A stretch of 64,000 nucleotides of DNA from Candidatus Gottesmanbacteria bacterium (GCA_903821745.1 CAIJMI010000005.1:293114-357113), one strand, 5' to 3'. Shown: positions 24,673-34,697, counted from the stretch's first letter. Numbers and translations are program-made. The notes: a model not told the origin generated them from the sequence alone.

Positions 24673-27600
24673 ATGGCAGAACTACCCATCGTACCAAAAG
24701 AAATTCCGAATCTTGGACCTGTTCTCGCATTTGGAAACCCTGATCGCGGTATTCAAGGTACTCATTTGTACATCAAACCAGAAGCCATAAAGAAATACAA
24801 AGAACATGTCTTTGATGGAAAAAAATTGAAAGAATTTTCCCTGTTTGACGCACAAGCTGCAGCAGATACCGGTCTTGATAGTGCACGGATCAAAATGCGC
24901 GTTTATCCAAACAATAAAGCAGATGGACAAACGGAACTTCGTGCAAACCCAGCAACAGGAGAAACGATCCCCCTCACAAATACATGGGGTGTTCGCATGA
25001 TGGATGATCATGCAGAATTTGTTGACATTCCGATTGAAGATCTCACAACGGAAAAACCGCAACCAAAACCACGAAAACCAAAAGAAGGAGTGATTACCGT
25101 AACAACGAAGGCACGGGAAGAATTGGAAAAAATCCGGGTTGGATCAGCAGATGCAACACCGCAGGATAATATCTCTGAATCAGACGATGGCGCTACTCCG
25201 GGACTTTTACATCTGAATGAGAAAACCACACAAAAAACTACTACTCCAATTGATAGACCGCAGGATAATATCTCTGAATCAGATGATGGTGTTACACCTG
25301 GAATATTCCACGCAGAACCCCCTACGTCTACTTCAACAATAACACCAGAGCCCGAAAAAACTATTCCCTCGGCTCCCTCAGAAGTTATACCAACACCAGG
25401 AACAGAACCAACAACGTCAACATCAGAAACAACAACTCCTCCATCCCCACCAGAAGCTACACCAACAGCCACGCCAACACCTGAAGCACCGCGGGAGAAT
25501 GTCGTAACCATCGTTGGTATCCAGGAAGCATTTAAACGGAGGGCAACAGATTTTGCCAAAGAAGCACTGGAAAAAAGCAGGAATATTGTTAAAAAATTCT
25601 TTGGAGAACGGTTTGAAGAACGCTATTATCAACACTTCCGTAAGATGCTCGAGGCGGCACAAAATCCATTTGCCAGAGAAAGTATCGCAATTGCACAACA
25701 ACGAGCAAAAACACGATATGACGCTGAAATGAACGGACGAAATGGTCTGTCACGGGCAGCGCGAAAAACCTGGGATCGTATCAAAGAATACACGTTTGGC
25801 ACCACAACACTTGAACGGTATGCGGTCGAAGAAATCAGTGCCATGCAGCAAGCAGGACAAATTAGAGAACAAGCATCCTTTGACCAGGAAATGCAAGCTT
25901 TTGTAGAGCGCTTTGAAAAACCATTTGAAGAATCAGACACCGCAATTCGCCAGCAACTTGGAGAACGGTTGGAAATTCTTAATCCGGATAACACAGAGCA
26001 CAAACCCCTCATTGATGGCATCAAAGGACTCATCAAAGAATACCGTGATGGAACAATTCCTGATGCAAAAGTGTTAAACGAACGGTTACATGTACTGTAC
26101 GAAACAACCATTTCTCCAGGACGACAGGATTTACTCGGTGAAGCTGAAACCTATGCCTCCAGTCTTGCGGTTGTTGCAAAAGACATGAAGGACAGACTGA
26201 ATCATGGAGTATCACTGGCAACGCTTGACGGAGAACTGGAAGCGATGCAAGTGCGACTGGGTATCGGACAAATGGGAGAAGCAACGGAAATAAACGCAAC
26301 ATCCACTCATAAAACGGTTGAATGGATGAAAAAAACCGCTCGTAACCTTGAAAAACGGGGCATCATTCATAATGTAGTGCTCAACGAATTTACCGTTGGT
26401 TCTGCAGTTTCTGCCGTTCTTGCACTCAAAATGATTCCACAAATGGCGGCATCAGCGAGTGCTCGTATGTGGATTGGTGGAGGTGCAGGAGCGGTGGTCA
26501 CCGGGGCAATTTCTACAGGCCGGGAGTTTGGCAAGAGGCAAGGAGAACTTCGTCGCATTGTCGCACAAAAAGAAGCGGGAATCCAAACACCAGATACAGC
26601 AAAACAACGCCAGTGGTATGAAACCTTTAATTTTCAACTTAGAACAACCAAGGATCTCATTGATTGCATGCAGTCCCCGATTCTTGACGCAGATGGACAA
26701 ATGAAATCCACAGTGACCATTGATGACCTACGAAAAAGCGCTGCCAACTTAGCGGATGCAAAAGCGCGAAGTGCCATCAGCCAACGGGAACATAACCGAT
26801 TTGGTCTTATCAACATTGGAGCTGTTGGCGAACAAGAAAAGAACAGAACCGCCCTTGTCCAGTCCATGATTAAAACAGAAACAAATCTCAAAACGTATTT
26901 AACCGAACATCGTCTCGATCAGGATGTTATTAATTTAATCGGTCCAACACGCACGGTTGAACAATATCTTGATAGCTTAACAACAGCACAAACGCAAATT
27001 CTTAACGAGGGCAATCAGGTGCTGACCAATTTAAATGACACATATATTCGTACAGCACTGGATCCGCTCAAAGCATACACGCCGGAAGTTGACGTCATGC
27101 GTCGCACGCTTGGTCTGGCCGGAAAAGCAGAGTCCAAAGGCAAAGAAAGCGGTCTGGATGCACTGCTCAAAGAATTTAAAAAACAAGCAATGGTCGAAAG
27201 TGTACGCACCGGAGTGAAAACTGCCAGCATTGGTTTTGCCATAGGAACCATTGGCAACGAAGTGGTAATGGATGTAAAACACGGCTTTGGAAGCGGTGCC
27301 GTCTCCAGTCTCTTTATGCACGGACCAGAAGCAACAGGCGCTACCCCGATTCTTCCAACAACCCATATTGAAACCATCGGATCACAACATATTGTACTAG
27401 GTGATAATATGCATATTGATGCAGCAGGAAACTTAGATATCACGGACGGACAAGGGCATATTATTCATGATGCAATCCCGGATTTTCAACACCATTATGT
27501 CAATGGTGTCCTTGATGATTTTGCACGAAATAAATTACATGATTTAGGGTTAAATCCTTCCATTACGACGCAGGACGTACAACAGATCATTCCTGGCACA

Positions 27601-29184
27601 CCAACAGAAGTACCCGGAGTAACCCAGCACTTCCAAGGTGGAGAAAGTGTTGTTGATGCACAGGGTGTCACCCATACCCCAGATTGGACACTTCCACAAG
27701 GATCGCACTTAACAGCAGTTGCTGGAGATGCACACACATTCAATCTTGTGGACAGCAATAACGAGATTATTACATCAGGAATTCATACCGATGCAACCGG
27801 ACACATCACCAATCTTTCAGAAGTCCAACAACATCTTCCAAGCAACTGGCACCTGACAGAAACCGCTAGCTCCATTCAAGGAGCACCAGAAACCGTCATT
27901 GATTCAACGACACGAACGGTCCATGTCTACACTGATTGGGATGACCGTGGCGACTGGGGATGGACAGAAAGACAATTGAGCGGACAGGACATCACCCACC
28001 TCAATCCAGCAGTCAATGCCATTACCACCGTCTGGAGAAGTTATGAAAATCAAATTCAGGGAAGCAATATAACGTTTGATCACACGATACCGGGACTGGA
28101 AAATGTGCACCGTGCCATTCCGCTTGTGAACGGAGAGATTTCAGCAAATATCATGCCAAACAATAGTATTCTTGAACTTCCCAATTCCCTATTCTCTAAC
28201 GAGAACATGGCACAAATGGCCCATTGGAGTGATGAAGCAATTAAAATGTTTGACGCGGAACAACTCGCACACCCTGACATGAAACCACTGCAAATTCTTG
28301 CAGATATTCAAAAAACAGATGAGCTCCACGGACTTATACTTCGCATCGGACGATTTTCAATCCATGAACTCGGTCAGGACAAGCTCTCAGCAGATGAACT
28401 ACAATTTTTGATGCGAGAACTTGCGGGCAGTCATACAGAAACAGCAACAACATTGCTGCATAACGTCACCTTCACAGAAACCTTTGCACAACCAATCACC
28501 CAAACAGTCCAAGAACACGTTTTTACAGTAGTAGAACAACTTGCCAATCAACCAGAGGGATTTATTCCCATCCTTCCTTTTGAAGTACGAAAAGGATTGG
28601 AACCCATTGATATGCCAACAGTCACCCCGCCAATACCACCGACCATAACCCCACCGGTAACGCCTCCAATAACACCCATACCTGAAAAAGGAGATAATGA
28701 TGCGGAAAAAGGCGGAACATTTCAAAGTACTGCAAGAGTAGGATCCCCACCGATCAACATGTCGCCTCCTCCACCTCCCAAAATTTCTGAAGAAGAAGAA
28801 CGGAACCGAAAGAAAAAGAAAGTTTCTGTTCCAACGTCTGCCGAAGTTGAGGAAGAAACTTCCATACCACCAATCGGTATTGAACCGGTAATTTCCAAGC
28901 CAACACCATCAGAAACCACGGAAAAGACACAAGAAACGCCCGAAACAGAAGAACAACCAATAGAAACCACCATACCGGTGGTAAATCAAACAACACCTTC
29001 AGAAACACCAACAGAAACACCGTCAGAGGAATCTCTTACAGAAACAGTTAGTATCCCAACCGAGAAAGCACCAACAGCGGCACCAGAAAACCAAGTGGAC
29101 AAACCACCAGCAGGACATGATGTTGATATTCCCATTGATCAAGATCTTCAACAGCTTATTAATGAATTGAACGGTCAAATCTAA
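24673..29184 (+). CDS. Giant 1503-aa protein of unknown function
   Basis: Residues 1-130 are a small folded-looking domain; about 130-290 is disordered, rich in Pro, Thr, Glu, with two copies of PQDNISESDDG(A/V)TPG (163-177 and 196-210); about 290-560 is helical and charged; about 571-613 is a hydrophobic Gly/Ala-rich segment that could be a membrane hairpin; 613-860 is again helical; about 870-1310 is a beta-rich region with many His, Asp, Gly and Thr; 1310-1503 is Pro/Thr/Glu-rich and disordered. No signal peptide at the N terminus. It is encoded between a small protein and an ATP-grasp/GNAT protein. Function unknown; a surface or scaffold protein would fit. Confidence 0.8.
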   Translation: MAELPIVPKEIPNLGPVLAFGNPDRGIQGTHLYIKPEAIKKYKEHVFDGKKLKEFSLFDAQAAADTGLDSARIKMRVYPNNKADGQTELRANPATGETIPLTNTWGVRMMDDHAEFVDIPIEDLTTEKPQPKPRKPKEGVITVTTKAREELEKIRVGSADATPQDNISESDDGATPGLLHLNEKTTQKTTTPIDRPQDNISESDDGVTPGIFHAEPPTSTSTITPEPEKTIPSAPSEVIPTPGTEPTTSTSETTTPPSPPEATPTATPTPEAPRENVVTIVGIQEAFKRRATDFAKEALEKSRNIVKKFFGERFEERYYQHFRKMLEAAQNPFARESIAIAQQRAKTRYDAEMNGRNGLSRAARKTWDRIKEYTFGTTTLERYAVEEISAMQQAGQIREQASFDQEMQAFVERFEKPFEESDTAIRQQLGERLEILNPDNTEHKPLIDGIKGLIKEYRDGTIPDAKVLNERLHVLYETTISPGRQDLLGEAETYASSLAVVAKDMKDRLNHGVSLATLDGELEAMQVRLGIGQMGEATEINATSTHKTVEWMKKTARNLEKRGIIHNVVLNEFTVGSAVSAVLALKMIPQMAASASARMWIGGGAGAVVTGAISTGREFGKRQGELRRIVAQKEAGIQTPDTAKQRQWYETFNFQLRTTKDLIDCMQSPILDADGQMKSTVTIDDLRKSAANLADAKARSAISQREHNRFGLINIGAVGEQEKNRTALVQSMIKTETNLKTYLTEHRLDQDVINLIGPTRTVEQYLDSLTTAQTQILNEGNQVLTNLNDTYIRTALDPLKAYTPEVDVMRRTLGLAGKAESKGKESGLDALLKEFKKQAMVESVRTGVKTASIGFAIGTIGNEVVMDVKHGFGSGAVSSLFMHGPEATGATPILPTTHIETIGSQHIVLGDNMHIDAAGNLDITDGQGHIIHDAIPDFQHHYVNGVLDDFARNKLHDLGLNPSITTQDVQQIIPGTPTEVPGVTQHFQGGESVVDAQGVTHTPDWTLPQGSHLTAVAGDAHTFNLVDSNNEIITSGIHTDATGHITNLSEVQQHLPSNWHLTETASSIQGAPETVIDSTTRTVHVYTDWDDRGDWGWTERQLSGQDITHLNPAVNAITTVWRSYENQIQGSNITFDHTIPGLENVHRAIPLVNGEISANIMPNNSILELPNSLFSNENMAQMAHWSDEAIKMFDAEQLAHPDMKPLQILADIQKTDELHGLILRIGRFSIHELGQDKLSADELQFLMRELAGSHTETATTLLHNVTFTETFAQPITQTVQEHVFTVVEQLANQPEGFIPILPFEVRKGLEPIDMPTVTPPIPPTITPPVTPPITPIPEKGDNDAEKGGTFQSTARVGSPPINMSPPPPPKISEEEERNRKKKKVSVPTSAEVEEETSIPPIGIEPVISKPTPSETTEKTQETPETEEQPIETTIPVVNQTTPSETPTETPSEESLTETVSIPTEKAPTAAPENQVDKPPAGHDVDIPIDQDLQQLINELNGQI
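25161..25293 (+). repeat. Two-copy repeat inside the giant-protein gene
   Basis: A 30-base-level near-identical stretch beginning CCGCAGGATAATATCTCTGA occurs around 25164 and again around 25259, coding PQDNISESDDG(A/V)TPG twice, 33 codons apart. Most differences are silent, so either the duplication is recent or the peptide is under selection. Confidence 0.8.
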
Positions 29185-29198
29185 CAATACGAATCTGT

Positions 29199-32100
29199 AT
29201 GGAACAGCAAGTCACGACACCTTCATTTTTAAAACCCATTGCTCCAGAGTTCCAATTGCCAAACAATACTACACTAGATAAACCGACACAAACTGCGTTA
29301 CTCATTCTCACCGCGCGAAATCGAAAATTGAACGCAGTTAAACCAGATTTTCATCTTGCTGAGCAGCCCACCCCAGCAATGATTGACACAGCAAAACGGT
29401 TAGTAGAATTTCAAAAAACATTAAAACAACAAGCAGGGCCGCAAATTGCAACAGAATTTCTGACTACGCCATACAATATAACCTGGATGGAACAAATTCT
29501 AGATATTGATCCAAATAAAGTTGCCCTGGTTATGCAAACCAGAGATCGTGTGCATGCCGTCATAACACAAGAACACATTGATCCCCAATTTGAACCGGCA
29601 CTTGCTCTTGGTGCATACACAGGAATCGAACGGTTACACGAACTGAAGATGGATCATGAAACCACCACAACAGCTATAGCAAAAATTCGATCGCGCAGTA
29701 AGGAGATGGGAAGTAAAGACACTATCGATCGCCATTTGATTCACTATCTGGAAGCACTTCCTCAAGACGAACGGCTCCTTATAGGCAGTAAACGGGATGA
29801 ACTGCTCACAACGATGATAACCAAAGATATTGCAAACCGACTAGAAATACATTCACGACACGCTGCTATTCTCCAGCAAAGCCAAGGAGTTGAGGTGGAA
29901 GTATTACAACATCTCGAATGGGTACCGACCGAACAGCGAGACACCGCACGAAAACAAGCCCAAATGAGTCGTATAGAACGGTATGGTATTCGAGACTGGC
30001 TTCCTCGAGGAATTCGACAAGAAGATCATGAGCGCATGGATTGGCATTTAACGCACATGCTTGGCATACCAGAAGACGTCGGGGAGAAAAAATTTGAGTG
30101 GTTTGAGATGTCGACCGCACCAACAGATGGCGGTCCTGCGCAATCAACAATCCTCCATGAATTAACTCTAGCCGGTTTTATTTCACCGGAACTTCTTTCC
30201 AATACCTGGGAAAAATACAGTATGCATGCGTCAACCGTATTTCCGGAACGTATTTGGAACCAAAACGCGCAAGATCAATACGTCCTTCATGCACGCGCAC
30301 TTGCCGGAGCGTTTGCATCTACACAACGCGGCGTCTATGGAGGCTACGTATTTGATGATACCAGAGGCAGAGAAATAGCGGATAAAACATTAGAAGGCCA
30401 AAAGAAGTTTGCGGCGGTTGCCGGAAAAGGGAGCGAATCAAAATCAGGAAAAAAATTGGTAGAGATGCGTGTGTTTGATCTCACAGAACGAGGGCAGTAT
30501 GCAATTGAACTTCATAAACCATATCTGGATTTTGCATTCAAATGTTATTGGGAACATGAAAACGGTCAACCGCTCCAAAATATTGCCGAATACCGTGCGG
30601 TGAATGCATGGAACACATACTTTCAAGAGCTTTCCGCACTCTACAAAAGATATGATATTCCAATTAATGCAGACGTGTATCAATGGAGATCTGTCGGATG
30701 GAAAAAGGCAGAACAACCACAACTGCAGACAGATCTTGCAAAACTCATCCGAAAAACAGCAGGCGAATTACGACATATCGTCAATGAAGAAATCGCACAC
30801 CCGGAGTCTTTACCCCCCCAATCAGAAACACCAATTTCACTCCTTGGCAAACGAACCATTACCAGCATTGAAACGCCAGAAACAGCGCTTCATGATCCAC
30901 GTATTATCCTTTCTCAACAAGAAGCAAATATACTCCATCTTCAAGATAACCAATTATTCTTTATGCGATTTGGAGAAACAAAAATTCCTGCGTTCATCCA
31001 TATTGATACAGCAAGGAATCAAGATACGTCATTCACGATAAATAAACGACTGCAAAAATTGCTGCATATGCCAGAACATGTCGATCTGTCGCTCCGATTT
31101 AACCCAATAGAACAAGAAATCGATTGCGGTCCATTATTAGGAATCCCAGTCCGTGTCGAAGATCCAACACTTCAGGAGCCATTTGGAGAACAAACGGCGT
31201 ATCACAAAAATTTAATTCTCACCGCACGAAAACAAGGTGTTGTTGCGTATTCATTTGATGTCTCAAGCAATACCGATAATTTCAATGTGAACGAGAAAAC
31301 CATCACGGGTATTACACTCAGTGAAGATGGAACAAAATGGATTGAAACCACGCTTCCCTATCCAGACGTTATATTATCCAGAAATTTTGGAGAACGCAGC
31401 AGAGATAAAATGGGTGCAATTGCCCATATTCCATTTGTAAATCATCCAGATTTTGTCGACTTGATCGCTGATAAAGTCGAACTGCCAAGAGCCATCTGTG
31501 AAAATCCAAGACTGAGACCCTATGTTCCAGAAACAATGGAATTTACCGGACTTTCTGCGCTTGAAGACATGATGAAAAAACATGAAACCGTCTATCTGAA
31601 ACCAACTTGGGGCATGCGATCAGAAGGCGTTGTACGATTTGATAGGCTTCCTGATGGAACTATCCGATATACGCATACTATCCAAGGAACAGATCCGTTA
31701 GATACATCATATGGTTGGCCAGAACCTGGACAGGATGGGTATGGTGGTAAAATTGTGCCGACGGTTCAAGAGGCGCTTCATGCAACGGATGTGTTCCGAA
31801 AACAGTTCATATATGACAAATATATTATGCAACAAGGCATTGAAGGTATTCCTGGAAATGAAGGGCGCCCCTTAGAACTTCGATTTCTTTTCCAACGGGA
31901 TGAAACAGGCAAACCTGCCATTATTGGATGGGATCAAGGACAAAAAGATTTTTGGATGCCAACGATCAATAAATTATTTGGTGAACACAACGCGGAAACG
32001 GTAACCACGAATGCAACAACGCTTGCCAAAGCGCTCTCACTACAAATCCAACGACATTTCGGTCCACAATTTGGACAATATTCCATACAGATAGCAGTCG

Positions 32101-32888
32101 ATAAAGTCGGAAAAACATGGCTTCTGGAAGCAAATCCCAAACCTGGAGTAACGAACCAGTTCCATGCAATTCAACTAGATAATGTGGTTGATTACGCATC
32201 TGATCATTTATTGCGCCATATACAAAATATGGCTGGTTTTACACCAAATGCAGAAACGCCACAGCAAATTGAGCGCGTAACACTCCAAGATGGAACAACG
32301 GCTATTGCCAGTGAAGAAACCAATCCCTATGTCATCTATAAATTTGCACAGGAATCCATGAAAGGAAACATTCGCCAAAGAGAAACCAGTGTCTACAATC
32401 TTAAAACCCTGCAACGGATACAGGAAAACATGGCAAATCGAACGCGGTATATTATGCTCCGGGATGAAACAACAAATATCCCCCTTGGTTGTATTTCGAT
32501 TTTACGACCAAAATCACAACAATACTATGATCTTGCAAAACCGGATCACCCACTGGAAAATACAAAGAAGCGTTGGGAAATCGGTGGAGTATTAACTGCG
32601 CCAGAGGCCCGAGGAAAAGGTATTGGCCGCAAGTTGTTTGATACGGCGATTTCCGAGATAACCAAATCTCCAATCGAACGAGACACCTACAATAATATTA
32701 ATATCACTGAAATTCTTGTTAATGTTACGGGAACCTACGATGGTAATCGCATTGGTGAATCGAGACCAGATAGTATAGGCATTGAAAAAATAGTACAAAA
32801 TATTCCCGGTAGCAGGCCATTACAGGGAGCGGTTCCCGGATCGTTGGGACCGATATACATCATTCCATTCATTCCCAAAACACAATAA
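29199..32888 (+). CDS. ATP-grasp ligase fused to GNAT acetyltransferase, 1229 aa
   Basis: The N-terminal 600 residues are helical and not recognised. About 610-1010 is a YheC/YheD-type ATP-grasp region: IPVRVEDPTLQEPFGEQ, DVILSRNFGERSRDK, the ATP-binding segment YLKPTWGMRSEGVVRFDRL, and the Mg-binding end LLEANPKPGVTNQF near 977. About 1050-1215 is a GNAT fold with the acetyl-CoA loop EARGKGIGRKLFD near 1130. ATP-grasp enzymes join a carboxylate to an amine or hydroxyl through acyl phosphate, so peptide or polymer modification is plausible. Third gene of the unit, 14 bases after the giant gene. Domain calls are from motifs; the substrate is unknown. Confidence 0.8.
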   Translation: MEQQVTTPSFLKPIAPEFQLPNNTTLDKPTQTALLILTARNRKLNAVKPDFHLAEQPTPAMIDTAKRLVEFQKTLKQQAGPQIATEFLTTPYNITWMEQILDIDPNKVALVMQTRDRVHAVITQEHIDPQFEPALALGAYTGIERLHELKMDHETTTTAIAKIRSRSKEMGSKDTIDRHLIHYLEALPQDERLLIGSKRDELLTTMITKDIANRLEIHSRHAAILQQSQGVEVEVLQHLEWVPTEQRDTARKQAQMSRIERYGIRDWLPRGIRQEDHERMDWHLTHMLGIPEDVGEKKFEWFEMSTAPTDGGPAQSTILHELTLAGFISPELLSNTWEKYSMHASTVFPERIWNQNAQDQYVLHARALAGAFASTQRGVYGGYVFDDTRGREIADKTLEGQKKFAAVAGKGSESKSGKKLVEMRVFDLTERGQYAIELHKPYLDFAFKCYWEHENGQPLQNIAEYRAVNAWNTYFQELSALYKRYDIPINADVYQWRSVGWKKAEQPQLQTDLAKLIRKTAGELRHIVNEEIAHPESLPPQSETPISLLGKRTITSIETPETALHDPRIILSQQEANILHLQDNQLFFMRFGETKIPAFIHIDTARNQDTSFTINKRLQKLLHMPEHVDLSLRFNPIEQEIDCGPLLGIPVRVEDPTLQEPFGEQTAYHKNLILTARKQGVVAYSFDVSSNTDNFNVNEKTITGITLSEDGTKWIETTLPYPDVILSRNFGERSRDKMGAIAHIPFVNHPDFVDLIADKVELPRAICENPRLRPYVPETMEFTGLSALEDMMKKHETVYLKPTWGMRSEGVVRFDRLPDGTIRYTHTIQGTDPLDTSYGWPEPGQDGYGGKIVPTVQEALHATDVFRKQFIYDKYIMQQGIEGIPGNEGRPLELRFLFQRDETGKPAIIGWDQGQKDFWMPTINKLFGEHNAETVTTNATTLAKALSLQIQRHFGPQFGQYSIQIAVDKVGKTWLLEANPKPGVTNQFHAIQLDNVVDYASDHLLRHIQNMAGFTPNAETPQQIERVTLQDGTTAIASEETNPYVIYKFAQESMKGNIRQRETSVYNLKTLQRIQENMANRTRYIMLRDETTNIPLGCISILRPKSQQYYDLAKPDHPLENTKKRWEIGGVLTAPEARGKGIGRKLFDTAISEITKSPIERDTYNNINITEILVNVTGTYDGNRIGESRPDSIGIEKIVQNIPGSRPLQGAVPGSLGPIYIIPFIPKTQ

Positions 32889-32906
32889 CCTAGTTTTTCC
32901 CAAAGA

Positions 32907-32972
32907 AAAAGCCGGTGCGCAAGGTATTTTGGATGAAACATCCAAAAATACACTCCGCCTTCCGGCTTTTCC
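32907..32972 (+). terminator. Terminator with a long two-part hairpin after the ATP-grasp gene
   Basis: Outer stem AAAAGCCGG (32907-32915) with CCGGCTTTT (32962-32970), and an inner stem GTATTTTGGATG (about 32924-32935) with CATCCAAAAATAC (32939-32951) having one bulged base. The A and T ends make it symmetric, so it could also end the minus-strand SH3 fragment. Confidence 0.8.
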
Positions 32973-32985
32973 CTCAATACTGCTG

Positions 32986-33141
32986 TTATTCATCTTCATT
33001 CTCTTTCTCTTGCGCCTGGACGTAGTGAGCATTAATCCACCCGGTTAATCCATTGATACGGACTTTGATGAAGCAGGTGCCTTCACCGGTAACAGTCCAT
33101 GTCAATACACGGGCGTAAAATTTCTCACCCTTCGGCAGCAA
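32986..33141 (-). CDS. 51-aa SH3-like domain fragment
   Basis: A short frame not longer than 58 codons, closed upstream by TAG, codes LPKGEKFYARVLTWTVTGEG followed by FIKVRINGLTGWINAHYV, which matches the last strands of a bacterial SH3 (SH3b) domain ending in the usual GW-x-x-x-Y-V. The first strand (V-R-x-G-P type) is absent. Only TTG at 33141 is available as start; a perfect TATAAT lies 13 bases before it. Either a very small SH3 protein with a rare start or the remnant of a larger one. The acidic tail (QEKENEDE) is intact and followed by TAA. Confidence 0.5.
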   Translation of the reverse strand: MLPKGEKFYARVLTWTVTGEGTCFIKVRINGLTGWINAHYVQAQEKENEDE

Positions 33142-33179
33142 TGCGATATAACAAATTATAGGCTAATTGTTAACCAAAA

Positions 33180-33208
33180 TTTGTAAATTATAGGCCTTTG
33201 TGCTATAC
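33180..33208 (+). promoter_or_regulatory. Promoter of the sortase gene
   Basis: TTGTAA, 17 bases, TATACT, with the -10 ending 15 bases before the ATG at 33225; the leader would be about 8 bases and has no Shine-Dalgarno. Confidence 0.55.
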
Positions 33209-33224
33209 TCCCCATCTTACACCT

Positions 33225-33956
33225 ATGAATGCCTATTCTGCCTATCTGTCATATCAAAACAAAAAGGCCGGGCATGGCCAAGCCAGCTTCATTCCATGGC
33301 AAACTATCGGCCTTGGAATTCTTGCCTTTTCTTTGGGTGGCATCACCCGTCCAATTCTTCCAACAGCCCGACTTGAGCTTTCCTACCAGATTCCCAAAGT
33401 CATTGCTGCACTGCAGGCAACATTCCAGGAGATGAAAAAACCCATGCCCCAGTCTGCTCCGGTGGTCTTTAATCCACTCATCGATGAGCAGGGTAACATC
33501 ATTACCCCCGCAAGTGAATCGTTTAGCCTCATTGTACCTAAAATAGGCATCAACGCCCCGGTCATTCCAGCTGTGAATCCGACAAACGAATCTCAGTATG
33601 ATGAAGCACTACTTCAGGGGGTTGCTCATGCCTCAACCAGCTTCTTTCCGAATGAAAATGGTGTCGTGTACCTCTTCTCCCACTCAACCAACTATGAGTG
33701 GTTTGTGAAGGACTTAAACGCCGTCTTTTACCTGCTCAAAAACCTCTCTGAGGGCGATTTGATCGTTCTGGTATATAACGGAACGCGATATACCTATCGC
33801 CTCACCGAAAAGCGGGTTGTGGCACCCAATGACATATCCTATATAGCGCCAATTGCAGGCAAAAAAATGCTCATTCTCCAGACCTGTTGGCCGCCAGGCT
33901 CAACAACCGAACGGCTCCTTGTTTTTGCAGACTTAATCCAAACTACCAAACCTTGA
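33225..33956 (+). CDS. Sortase
   Basis: 243 residues. Sortases cut a C-terminal sorting signal and link the protein to a wall or surface nucleophile. One N-terminal membrane helix (about 25-45) and then the sortase barrel: catalytic His in YLFSHSTNYEWF, catalytic Cys in MLILQTCWPPGSTTERLLV with the downstream Arg. The TC-x-x-x-G-x-x-x-x-R layout resembles class D/E or archaeal-type small sortases. The upstream ORF start at 33198 would need translation before the predicted transcript start, so the ATG at 33225 is preferred. The next gene encodes a protein with an LPVAG sorting signal, the likely substrate. Confidence 0.9.
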   Translation: MNAYSAYLSYQNKKAGHGQASFIPWQTIGLGILAFSLGGITRPILPTARLELSYQIPKVIAALQATFQEMKKPMPQSAPVVFNPLIDEQGNIITPASESFSLIVPKIGINAPVIPAVNPTNESQYDEALLQGVAHASTSFFPNENGVVYLFSHSTNYEWFVKDLNAVFYLLKNLSEGDLIVLVYNGTRYTYRLTEKRVVAPNDISYIAPIAGKKMLILQTCWPPGSTTERLLVFADLIQTTKP

Positions 33957-33981
33957 CATAATCCTATAGTTATGTTATACT
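33953..33981 (+). promoter_or_regulatory. Strong promoter of the sortase-substrate gene
   Basis: Perfect TTGACA (33953-33958), 17 bases, TATACT (33976-33981). The -35 overlaps the last codons of the sortase gene. Leader about 38 bases, unlike the leaderless genes, pointing to separate strong expression of the substrate. Confidence 0.75.
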
Positions 33982-34025
33982 GCGCACCTCGTAGTAACAA
34001 AACGGAATTTTTTATAAAAACAATT

Positions 34026-34676
34026 ATGAAACATTTGATTGCCTGTCTTTCACTCGTTGTATTAGTCGCTTCTAGCTTATTTGCTAAACAAGCATTTGCC
34101 GGATGCACAACCGATTCCTATGGAACCAACTGCAACTACCCTGCAGACCTTACCGTTAATAAAGAAGTAAAGAACCCTATAACAAATTCTTTTGTCCAAA
34201 ATCTTGGATCAAATGATCCAACCTTTTCTCCCGGATCTACCGTTACCTTTAAACTCATTATCAAAAATACCAGTGGTGAAACATTTTCACCTGTTGAAGT
34301 GGTTGATCAATTTCCAGATTACCTCACCTATGTTGGTTCAACCGTTACCGGAACCTATGATGCTGGAAAACGAAGACTCGTCATGAAGCTTGAAAACCTC
34401 ATTGCCGGCGAAACACGGGAAATCGAAGTGATAGCAAAAGTTGCTGACAAAAGCGCATTTGCCAATGATAAAAGCTTTTTATGTGCATCAAACTACACAA
34501 AAGTCACGACTCCAGCACGACCGGATGGAGATGATGATACGGCAGAATTCTGTATGACAACCAATATCAATGGATCCTCAACACTGCCCGTTGCTGGATT
34601 TAATGATTTGTTTACCGTTATCCCCTTCCTGTCACTTGGAGGTATCGGTCTTGCACTTTTGAAGAAAAATAAATAA
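34026..34676 (+). CDS. Secreted DUF11-type surface protein with LPVAG sorting signal
   Basis: 216 residues. A signal peptide (MKHLIACLSLVVLVASSLFAKQAFA, cleavage after AFA) is followed by a DUF11-like beta domain (VNKEVKNPITNSFVQ, GSTVTFKLIIKNTSGETF, PVEVVDQFPDYLTYVGST) and a C-terminal sorting signal LPVAG with a hydrophobic stretch and a KKNK tail. Four to five Cys may form disulfides. It is most likely anchored by the sortase just upstream. The frame opens earlier (33972), but MKHLIA gives the signal peptide and lies after the strong promoter. Confidence 0.88.
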   Translation: MKHLIACLSLVVLVASSLFAKQAFAGCTTDSYGTNCNYPADLTVNKEVKNPITNSFVQNLGSNDPTFSPGSTVTFKLIIKNTSGETFSPVEVVDQFPDYLTYVGSTVTGTYDAGKRRLVMKLENLIAGETREIEVIAKVADKSAFANDKSFLCASNYTKVTTPARPDGDDDTAEFCMTTNINGSSTLPVAGFNDLFTVIPFLSLGGIGLALLKKNK

Positions 34677-34697
34677 TACGTAATCAATAAATAGATT

